From Magnetospira sp. (lineage in GTDB: Bacteria; Pseudomonadota; Alphaproteobacteria; Rhodospirillales; Magnetospiraceae), in NCBI GenBank assembly GCA_028277325.1, contig JANQGL010000085.1, positions 1 to 9,928 of the forward strand: DNA of 9,928 bases, written 5' to 3'. Below, in pieces: positions 1-6,400 of the stretch. Within the stretch, counting starts at the first letter, position 1. Each line of letters begins with the position of its first letter. The position numbers were made by a program, and so were the translations under genes. The notes beneath the pieces were generated by a model. That model saw only the letters and a program-made list of their open reading frames with translations, did no database searches and was not told the origin of the DNA.

Positions 1-555
1 GGCACGCAGGTCATGGCCCAGGTCGGACTCCGCCATCGGCGCGCGCGGGGCCGCGGCCGGTGCGGTCGCGGCCGGCGCCGCCCCCGGGTGGCGCGACGGG
101 GCGGGTCCGGCATAGGGAGACGGCGACTGCCGCCAGCCGCTGGCCTGCGGATAGGCCGGCATGCGCGGCGGCGCGGCGGCGGTTTCCTGCGGTCGCGGTT
201 CCGGGCGTGCCGCCGGCTGCGGTTGCGGCTCCGGACGCGCCGCCGGTTGCGGCTGCGGAGCCGGCGGCGGCGCGGCGGCGGCCGGCGCCGGCGCGGGTTC
301 CGGTTCCGGGGCCGCCTGCGGTTGCGGGGCCGGGGCCGGCTCGGCCGGCGTCGCGGCCGCGGTCTCGGTCGCCTCGGCGGGCAAGGTCGGGATGCCGCCG
401 TCGGTCAATCCGACTTCCTCGCCGATCTGCTCGGCGGTCGCCTCGATTTCCTCCCAGGTGTCGGTGAGCATGGGCAGGACGGTGTCCCGCTCCACGTAGC
501 CGTAGATGAGAAGGCCTATGAGGCCGTAAAACAGAATAAGTCTGACGAATGCCAT
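1..555 (-). CDS. Membrane-anchored Pro/Ala-rich protein, partial (C-terminus beyond the left edge)
   Basis: I read 185 codons without a stop from an ATG at 553-555 to the left edge, so the C-terminus is missing. Residues 2-19 (AFVRLILFYGLIGLLIYG) form one hydrophobic segment with little before it, suggesting an N-terminal anchor or uncleaved signal. A charged stretch follows (about 22-50, rich in E/D). Residues 60-175 are a long Pro/Ala/Gln/Glu linker that includes two exact tandem copies of PQPQPAARPE (100-119). The last visible residues (MAESDLGHDLRA) are less biased and may begin a folded domain. A good Shine-Dalgarno (AAGGGGA) lies 7 bases before the ATG, and only 28 bases separate it from the parA-like stop, so the two are probably co-transcribed. 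I do not recognise the family. A membrane protein with a disordered spacer next to an orphan ParA could be its partner or cargo adaptor, but this rests on context alone. The reading frame is well supported; the function is not. Confidence 0.75.
   Translation of the reverse strand, partial: MAFVRLILFYGLIGLLIYGYVERDTVLPMLTDTWEEIEATAEQIGEEVGLTDGGIPTLPAEATETAAATPAEPAPAPQPQAAPEPEPAPAPAAAAPPPAPQPQPAARPEPQPQPAARPEPRPQETAAAPPRMPAYPQASGWRQSPSPYAGPAPSRHPGAAPAATAPAAAPRAPMAESDLGHDLRA
199..258 (-). repeat. Tandem repeat encoding PQPQPAARPE x2
   Basis: Two adjacent 30-base units code for the identical decapeptide PQPQPAARPE at residues 100-119 of the Pro/Ala-rich protein. A third, diverged partial unit (PRPQ) follows. 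The codons differ between copies (CAG/CAA, CGT/CGC), so the peptide is conserved more strictly than the DNA. This looks like a disordered spacer that spans distance rather than a folded domain. Confidence 0.7.
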
Positions 556-583
556 GACGAAATCCCCTTTTCAGACACAACCC

Positions 584-1192
584 TCAGGCTTGGTATACCT
601 CCCGGCCGAGTTTGTCCAACTCGGCGGCGCCCTTTCCGGACGGCTCCAGTTCGAACACCGCGAGACCTTCGCTGAACGAGCGCCGGAAAACAAGCCGCTG
701 GGTCAGCCGGGCCGACATGACCTCCAGGTGCGGCAGCGATTTCAGGACCTCGAACGTCTCCCGGTTCTCGCGCGACCGCGGATGCGGATCGGCCCGGTTG
801 ACGAACGCCCGCAGGCGCGGCAGGCGCGATCCGGTGTGCTCCCTGACCAGCTCGATGAACCGCTGGGTCGACCACACGTCGGCCTGACTGGGCGCCACCG
901 GCACGATGATCTGTCCGGCGGCCCGCAGGCCGGCGCGGACGCCGTCCATGTCGGACGCGCCCACATCGACGATGACGTCGCCGTCCGGAGCGTCGGGCAG
1001 TTTCGCGAGCATCGTCAGGCCGGGGGCGAACCCCTCCTCCTCCCGCAACTCGACGGCGTCGCGCAGGGTCGCCTGCGGGTCGAGGTCGCAGACCGCCACC
1101 GCCCCATCGTGCTTCATGCGCCACAGCGCCAGATTGAAGGCCACGGTGCTTTTTCCGGTTCCGCCCTTCAGGTTGGCGACCAGGGTAATCAT
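584..1192 (-). CDS. Orphan ParA/MinD-family (deviant Walker A) ATPase
   Basis: A 202-residue ATPase of the ParA type. These proteins dimerise on ATP, bind DNA or membrane non-specifically, and position cargo through a partner that stimulates hydrolysis. Visible motifs: deviant Walker A KGGTGKST (residues 9-16, signature Lys9 and catalytic Lys14); Walker A' CDLDPQ (35-40); Walker B VIVDVGA (73-79); the PVAPSQADV segment (98-106); and FVNRADP (130-136). The protein is short and has no N-terminal helix-turn-helix, which fits the orphan group that positions protein assemblies (McdA, PpfA and ParC are known examples) rather than plasmid ParA. No parB or centromere-like repeats are nearby. The ATG at 1190-1192 puts Walker A at the usual place, about residue 9. 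Only 13 bases follow the upstream stop and there is no clear Shine-Dalgarno, so translation may be coupled. Its cargo is unknown; the membrane-anchored Pro-rich protein downstream and the permease tail are candidates. Confidence 0.9.
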   Translation of the reverse strand: MITLVANLKGGTGKSTVAFNLALWRMKHDGAVAVCDLDPQATLRDAVELREEEGFAPGLTMLAKLPDAPDGDVIVDVGASDMDGVRAGLRAAGQIIVPVAPSQADVWSTQRFIELVREHTGSRLPRLRAFVNRADPHPRSRENRETFEVLKSLPHLEVMSARLTQRLVFRRSFSEGLAVFELEPSGKGAAELDKLGREVYQA

Positions 1193-1205
1193 CAAGCGGC
1201 GCCCA

Positions 1206-2201
1206 TTATCTGGTGTAGGGATTGGGGTAGACCGGATAGGAGCCGCCCGGCGTGGGAATTTGCGGCGACTGGGTGCCGTAGCCCTGCGGCGGGTACTGCG
1301 GCTGCTGGGCGGTGCCGTAGCCCTGCGGGGGATACTGCGGCCGCTGCCCCTGATAGCCCTGCGGGGGATAGGGCTGCTGGGCGCCATAGCCCTGCGGCGG
1401 ATACTGCGGCGGCGCCTGGCGCGGCGCCTGCTGGCGCGGCGGATACCCGCCCGGCTGTCCCGGCTGCTGGGCCTGCGGTGCCGGGGGCTCCTTCTGGCGG
1501 TAGTCGGACGGCACCTGGAACAGGTGCGGGTCGACCTGCCCGACCTGAATGCTGGTCAGTTCCCGCGTGTAGCCGTCGGCGCGTTCCTCGCGGACCACCA
1601 TTTCGATCTCGGGATCGTACCACCACTCGCCGGCCTCGGACCCGCCCTCCGGCTTGGTCAATACGGTGCGCCAATGCTCGACCGACCGCCCGAGATGCTG
1701 GCCGGGACCGAGATAGGACTTCTCCAGGACCGTGCCGTCCGGCATCTCCTGGCGCAGGACCTGATGCCGTTGCGGATCCCAGAACATGGCCACCGACGCC
1801 CCCGACTGCGGATCCTGGAGCTCGTAGCGTTCGGTCTGGGTGCCGCCCAGGTTGGCGGTTCCGGTCATCCGGCAGTTGGCGTCCGGCGGCGCGCCGGCGC
1901 AGGGATTGGCCGGCATGGCGGACCCGGACGGCACCGGCGTGCCCTGAACCTCCATGTAGACCTTGTTCTGCGGATCGAGCAGGCGCATCACCCCCTGGCC
2001 CGGCAACACGATGCGCACCATGCGCTCGCCGGGCTCCAGGGTTTCCATGCGCATCGCGTCGCCCATCCGATAGATGCGGGCGGTGCGCGCCGCCTGGCCG
2101 GGTGCCTTTTCGACCGCTTCGGCCATGAACGAGATATCGGCGGCGGCGGCCGGCAGGGCGGCGACGGCCAGGGAGAGGACGAAAAGGGTCAGTCGGGACA
2201 T
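1206..2201 (-). CDS. Exported DUF4412-like protein with YPPQGY-repeat tail
   Basis: A 331-residue protein. Residues 1-21 form a typical Sec signal peptide (SRLTLFVLSLAVAALPAAAA). Residues about 23-235 look like one beta-rich periplasmic domain: early strands with the pattern RIYRMGDAMRMET (42-54), VMRLLDPQNKVYME (71-84), and a closing LFQVPSDY (228-234). This layout is typical of DUF4412/LolA-like proteins of unknown function; the assignment is by eye, not by a profile search. Cys101 and Cys110 could form a disulfide. Residues 236-331 are disordered and rich in Pro/Gln/Tyr/Gly, with four exact YPPQGY copies (267-272, 278-283, 290-295, 303-308). The start is set by GGAGGA 9 bases upstream. It is the third of three consecutive exported proteins and lies 13 bases before parA. 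It may bind a lipid or an assembly component in the periplasm or at the outer membrane; I infer this only from fold and context. Confidence 0.85.
   Translation of the reverse strand: MSRLTLFVLSLAVAALPAAAADISFMAEAVEKAPGQAARTARIYRMGDAMRMETLEPGERMVRIVLPGQGVMRLLDPQNKVYMEVQGTPVPSGSAMPANPCAGAPPDANCRMTGTANLGGTQTERYELQDPQSGASVAMFWDPQRHQVLRQEMPDGTVLEKSYLGPGQHLGRSVEHWRTVLTKPEGGSEAGEWWYDPEIEMVVREERADGYTRELTSIQVGQVDPHLFQVPSDYRQKEPPAPQAQQPGQPGGYPPRQQAPRQAPPQYPPQGYGAQQPYPPQGYQGQRPQYPPQGYGTAQQPQYPPQGYGTQSPQIPTPGGSYPVYPNPYTR
1278..1403 (-). repeat. Four YPPQGY repeats in the exported protein tail
   Basis: Four exact copies of YPPQGY are spaced 11-13 residues apart, joined by Gln/Ala/Pro-rich spacers. Their codons (TAT/TAC CCC/CCG CCG CAG GGC TAT/TAC) make an imperfect direct repeat in the DNA. 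Tyr-Pro-Gln-Gly repeats of this sort occur in adhesive, matrix and phase-separating proteins, so a role in assembly or surface binding is plausible but unproven. Confidence 0.8.
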
Positions 2202-2210
2202 GCCTCTGGT

Positions 2211-2216
2211 TCCTCC
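2211..2216 (-). promoter_or_regulatory. Shine-Dalgarno GGAGGA for the DUF4412-like gene
   Basis: The minus strand reads GGAGGA, then nine bases, then ATG at 2199-2201. It is one of the strongest ribosome-binding sites in the cluster and fixes the start just ahead of a well-formed signal peptide. Confidence 0.8.
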
Positions 2217-2229
2217 ATGATCGTTCCGG

Positions 2230-2250
2230 CCCGCCGATGCGCCCGGCGGG
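2230..2250. repeat. Inverted repeat (7-bp stem, 7-base loop) between two exported-protein genes
   Basis: CCCGCCG and CGGCGGG flank ATGCGCC within the 75-base gap between 2276 and 2202. On the transcript this gives a GC-rich hairpin about 14 bases before the downstream Shine-Dalgarno. No U-tract follows, so it is not a classical terminator. It could act as an mRNA-stability or processing element that sets different levels for the genes on each side. In DNA this GC-rich a stem of this size can also arise by chance. Confidence 0.35.
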
Positions 2251-2276
2251 AGGCGGCGCGGCGTCGGCGCGCGGCG

Positions 2277-2855
2277 TCAGTAAGCGAGTCCCGGCCAGCC
2301 GAGCCCGAACGGCCAGCCGAGCCCGGTCCCCCCCGGATACGGCCAGCCGGTCCCGTATCCGTAGCCATGGTAAGGCAGTCCATGATACCCGATCCCCGGC
2401 CACAGGTCGCCGGCCCCTCCGTAATGCCCGTATCCCCCATACCCCCCGTATCTCGGATAGAGGTCCAGTTCGTGCGGCCCGTAGATGTCGTTCACGGCCG
2501 GCAAACCGGGGCGGACATAGGGATCGGCGGCCGGCGGATAGGTGCCGGGATAGACCTGGCCGCCATCCCTCGCCGGCGGTGCACCGGCCGGCGGAGCCGG
2601 TTGCGGCGGCACCGGCCGGCCCGGGTAGATCTGTTGCTGGACCTGCGAGTCCAGGCGGCGCTCCAGATCCTCCGGCGGATATTCCATGCCGAGTCCGGGC
2701 TGTCCGTAACCTCCCCAGGCGTTGCCGCTCGGCGGCGGCGCCTGCGTTTGGGGGGTCGGCCAAATCCTCCACGGATTGTCGTCGGCCGCCCAAGAGGGGC
2801 CGGACAAGGCCAGGGCGACAACGGCTCCGAGGAGAACGTCCTTGAACTCGAACAT
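2277..2855 (-). CDS. Exported Gly/Tyr/Trp/Pro-rich protein, sulfur-globule-protein-like in composition
   Basis: 192 residues from the ATG at 2853-2855. The signal peptide is FEFKDVLLGAVVALALSGPSWA, with cleavage likely before ADDNPW. The middle is Pro-rich with one short charged, possibly helical stretch (MEYPPEDLERRLDSQVQQQ). The last 71 residues are extraordinary: by my count 12 Tyr and 4 Trp evenly spread among Gly and Pro (YGGYGGYGHYGG, YHGYGYGTGWPYPGG, GWPFGLGWPGLAY). Regularly spaced aromatics in a Gly/Pro background after a signal peptide resemble the purple-sulfur-bacterial sulfur-globule envelope proteins (SgpA/B/C), but composition is weak proof and other structural or matrix proteins look alike. 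An in-frame TTG nine bases upstream (2862-2864) is better spaced from the AAGG element and would add three residues. The gene follows the preceding exported-protein gene by 27 bases. The ORF and export are well supported; the role is uncertain. Confidence 0.8.
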   Translation of the reverse strand: MFEFKDVLLGAVVALALSGPSWAADDNPWRIWPTPQTQAPPPSGNAWGGYGQPGLGMEYPPEDLERRLDSQVQQQIYPGRPVPPQPAPPAGAPPARDGGQVYPGTYPPAADPYVRPGLPAVNDIYGPHELDLYPRYGGYGGYGHYGGAGDLWPGIGYHGLPYHGYGYGTGWPYPGGTGLGWPFGLGWPGLAY

Positions 2856-2882
2856 GGCGAACAATCGACCTTTCCGGCGTGC

Positions 2883-3437
2883 TTATTGGCTGTTCGGCCG
2901 CGCGGCGGGCGGATAGGCCGGCGCGTGGCCATAGGGGGCGGGCCCGTAAACCGGCGGGTATCCGTAGGCGCGCGGAGGATGAACCGGACCCGGGCGCCGC
3001 CAGCCGGGCCCCCAGCCCGGCCATCCGGGACGCGCCGCCGGACGGGTCCGGGCCGTTGCCGACGTGGCGGGCGCGCCGGCCGACCGGGCGTCCGGCTGCG
3101 GCGCCGCCGGCTGGCCCGCCGGCTCGGTGGCCGCCGGCTCGCTCGACCAGTAGGGACGGGCGATGGCGTCGCGTGCCGGCCGGCCCGGATAGGGCGTCGG
3201 CGACGGGGCCGAGACGGTCGACTCGGACGCCGGCGGCGCCTCCGGCACCGCCGCGCGCGGCATCAGAAGGGTCGAATGGAACAGGCCCGGCGGGGCCGGC
3301 GGCACTTCCTCGGTCATCGCGGTCGCCGCGTCGTTCGCCGCCTCCGGAGAGGAGGGGTCGGTCGCGTAACCGCTCTGCGCCGCGGCCTGGGCGGCGGCCA
3401 GGGAACCGAGGGCGAGCACCAGTAGGGTCATGCGCAT
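2883..3437 (-). CDS. Exported Pro/Ala-rich low-complexity protein
   Basis: 184 residues from the ATG at 3435-3437. A short signal peptide (MRMTLLVLALGSLAAAQAAA) is probably cleaved near residue 20. The mature part has no recognisable domain. An Ala/Pro/Ser/Glu-rich stretch leads into a Trp/Pro/Gly segment (PGWPGWGPGWRRPGPVHPP) and a C-terminal Tyr/Pro/Gly run (AYGYPPVYGPAPYGHAPAYP). That tail resembles those of the next two exported proteins, so the three may be functionally related or have diverged from a common low-complexity design. The stop codon of the permease (TGA at 3448-3450) is itself part of the TGAGG ribosome-binding site, and the gap is 10 bases, which indicates tight coupling to the pump. 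A second ATG two codons in (3429-3431) is a less well-spaced alternative. I do not recognise a family. It could be a structural, matrix or substrate protein handled by the same envelope system. Confidence 0.75.
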   Translation of the reverse strand: MRMTLLVLALGSLAAAQAAAQSGYATDPSSPEAANDAATAMTEEVPPAPPGLFHSTLLMPRAAVPEAPPASESTVSAPSPTPYPGRPARDAIARPYWSSEPAATEPAGQPAAPQPDARSAGAPATSATARTRPAARPGWPGWGPGWRRPGPVHPPRAYGYPPVYGPAPYGHAPAYPPAARPNSQ

Positions 3438-3447
3438 GGTCGGGACC

Positions 3448-6400
3448 TCACGTGTCGTTGTCGGTAGGCTCGTTGAGCGAGGATTTCACCCGGATTCCGC
3501 GCCGCCGCCGGCCCTTGGCCGGGGTCGCCGTGGTTCCGGACGCCGAATCGGGTCCGTCCTCGGCGCCCTTGGCGGCGCCTTTGGTCGCCTTCGCGGCCGC
3601 GCTCTTGGCGGTCGCGGTCTTTTTGGGAGCCGTCTTGGCAACCGTCGTCGCGGCCTTGCCCGGCCCCGGCGCGGCGTCCTTCGGCGCGGCGTCGGGCGCC
3701 GCCGGCGGCGGGCCCTTGGGGCCCGACGGCGGCCGCTTGCGACCCGATCCGGACGGCGGTTTCGGCTTGCCGCCGCCCTGGCCGCTCAGGGTCATGATCG
3801 TCCGGTACAGCCACTTCAGCCCCATCCAGAGGAACAGGGCGATGCCGCGCGCGATCATGAACGCGGTGATCAGGCCACTCCAGATCTTGAACCACAGCGG
3901 CGGCCCGTCGTCCGCCGCCCGCCCGGCGCGGCCCGGCGGAGCCGCGGCGGCGGGCGCCGCCGCGTCGTCGATCGGCCCGTCGGCCGGCAGCGGATCGGTG
4001 CACGACGGCGGCACCATGGCCCGGCTGAAGCTCACGCAGCCCATCGGAATGACGATCAGGGTCAACACCGTGGACACGATCACCCCGGCCATCAGCGAAA
4101 TCGCCATGCCCTGGAAGATCGGGTCGTCGAGGATCACCAACGATCCGCCGACCAGGGCCAGGGCGGTGATGACGATCGGTCGGGTCCGGGTCCGGCAGGC
4201 CTGGATCACCGCCTCCTTGACGTCATGGCCGCGGCGCACCGCGTGCTGCGAGAAATCGACCAGCAGGATCGAGTTGCGCACGATGATGCCGGCCAGGGCG
4301 ATGAACCCGATCATCGACGTGGCGGTGAACTCGCCGCCGCCCATCAGCTGGCCGACGATGAAATGGCCCGGGATGATGCCGATCAGGGTCAGCGGAATCG
4401 GCACCATGATGATGCCCGGCAGGGTGAAGTTCCCGAACTCCCAGACCACCAGGATATAGATGAGGACCAGGGCGGCACCGAACGCGATCCCCATGTCGCG
4501 GAAGGTCTCGTAGGTCACCGTCCACTCGCCGCCCCATTCGAGGGCCGAGGCGAGGCCGGTCTGCGGCGGCCCCATGTAGGTGGTGGTCACCCGCACCCCG
4601 TCCGGCGCGGTGTACTGGTCGAGCAGGTCCTCCACCTCCAGGATGCCGTAGATCGGCGCCCCCAGGCGGCCGCCCACCTCGCCGGTCACGTATTCGAGCG
4701 ACCGCAGGTCCTTGTGATACACCGGGTCGTCGATCTCGAACGGCACGAAGCGGCCCAGCTCGCCGAGCGGGATCATCACCCCCTGGGCCGACGGCACCGG
4801 CAATTCGCCCAGGTTGCCGAACTGGCTGCGCAGGGCCATCGGCATCTGCAGGATGATGTAGCGCGGCTCCAGGGCGTGACCGGTCTTCACGTCGCCCATC
4901 TTGAAGCCGCCCATGGCCATTTCGAGCTGCCGGTTGATGTCCTCCACCGACACGCCGCGCCGCGACGCCTTCTCGCGGTCGACCTCGAAGCGCCAGGACT
5001 CGTAGCGGTCCTGCAGGAAGTTGTCGACGTCGACCACCGACTCCGCCTTTTCGAACAGGCCGGTGATGTCGCGCGCCACCTGGCGGCGGGTGTCCGGGTC
5101 GGGGCCGTAGATCTCGGCCACCATGGTCTGCAGCACCGGCGGCCCGGGCGGCATCTCGATCACCTCGATGCGGGCTCCCATCTCGCGGGCCAGCGGGGTC
5201 AGCATGTCGCGCACCTCGGCCGCCATCTGGTGGCTCGACTTGGCGCGATCGGGTTTGTGCACCAGCTGCACCTGGATGTCGCCCATCCACGGCTTCTGGC
5301 GCAGGTAGGTGTGGCGCACCAGGCCGTTGAAGTTGAACGGCGAGGCGGTGCCGGCATAGGTCTGGACGGCGCTCACCTCGGGCAGCTTCAGGATCGCCTC
5401 GGCCAGCCGGCCGGCCACGTTGGCGGTGACCGGCAGCGCGGTGCCGTCCGGCATGTTGACGGTGACGTTGAACTCCGGCTTGTTGTCGTGCGGCAGCATC
5501 TTCACGGTCACCGCGGTGGTCGGGAACATCCAGATGCTGCCGGCGAACACCGCGATCAGCACCAGGGCGAAGGTCCAGCCCTTCACCTTGCTTTCCAGCA
5601 GCGGATTGAGGGTGCGCCGGAACAAGTCGCCGATCTTGCGGTTCTGGCGGTGCTCCTTCTCCTCCATCTTGGCCAGCTTCTTCATGCTGGGCCGGATGCG
5701 CTGGGCCAGCCAGGGGGTGAAGATGAAGGCGGCGAACAGGGAGAACAGCATGGCCACCGAGCCCAGCGCCGGGATCGGCTCCATGTAGGGGCCCATCATG
5801 CCGGACACGAAGCCCATCGGCAGCAGCGCCGCGATGACGGTGAACGTGGCCAGGATGGTCGGGTTGCCGACCTCGCGCACCGCGTCCACCGACAGCGCGA
5901 CGTCGACCCGGCCTTCCTCCAGCCAGCGCCGGTAGATGTTCTCGATCACCACGATGGCGTCGTCGACCAGGATGCCGATGGAGAAGATGAGCGCGAACAG
6001 CGACACCCGGTCGATGGTGTAGCCGAGCAGCCAGGCCGCGAACACGGTGACCAGGATCACCACCGGGATCACGATCAGCACCACGATCGCCGCCCGCAGG
6101 CCGAGGAACACCAGGATCAGCACGGTCACGATGCCGGTCGCCACGAACAGCTTGAAGATCAGCTCGTTGACCTTGTCGTTGGCGGTCTCGCCGTAGTTCC
6201 GGGTCACCTCCACCTGCACGTTGTCGGGGATGATGTCGCCCTTCAGGCGCTCCACGTGGGCCAGGATGTCGGCCGCCACGGTCACCCCGTTGGTGCCCTG
6301 CTTCTTGGCCACCGCGACGGTCACCGCCGGCGCCCCGACCGGGGCCAGCGGGCCGTTGCGGCGCCGCGTCTCCGCCGCCTCGTCGAGATCGGTGTCGCCG

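Noticed and set aside
11..580. Minus-strand frame of 189 codons overlapping the left-edge gene
   Set aside because: It is Arg/Gly/Ala-rich with no ribosome-binding site. The alternative frame from 555 has a strong Shine-Dalgarno, a membrane segment and meaningful repeats.
584..1192. Plasmid or chromosome partition locus
   Set aside because: The ATPase is ParA-like, but there is no parB, no helix-turn-helix extension and no iteron or parS-like repeat in view, so I call it an orphan positioning ATPase.
906..3425. Plus-strand open frame of about 840 codons across the exported-protein genes
   Set aside because: The product is Arg/Gly/Ala-rich low complexity without motifs. The opposite strand has signal peptides, ribosome-binding sites and tidy gene spacing.
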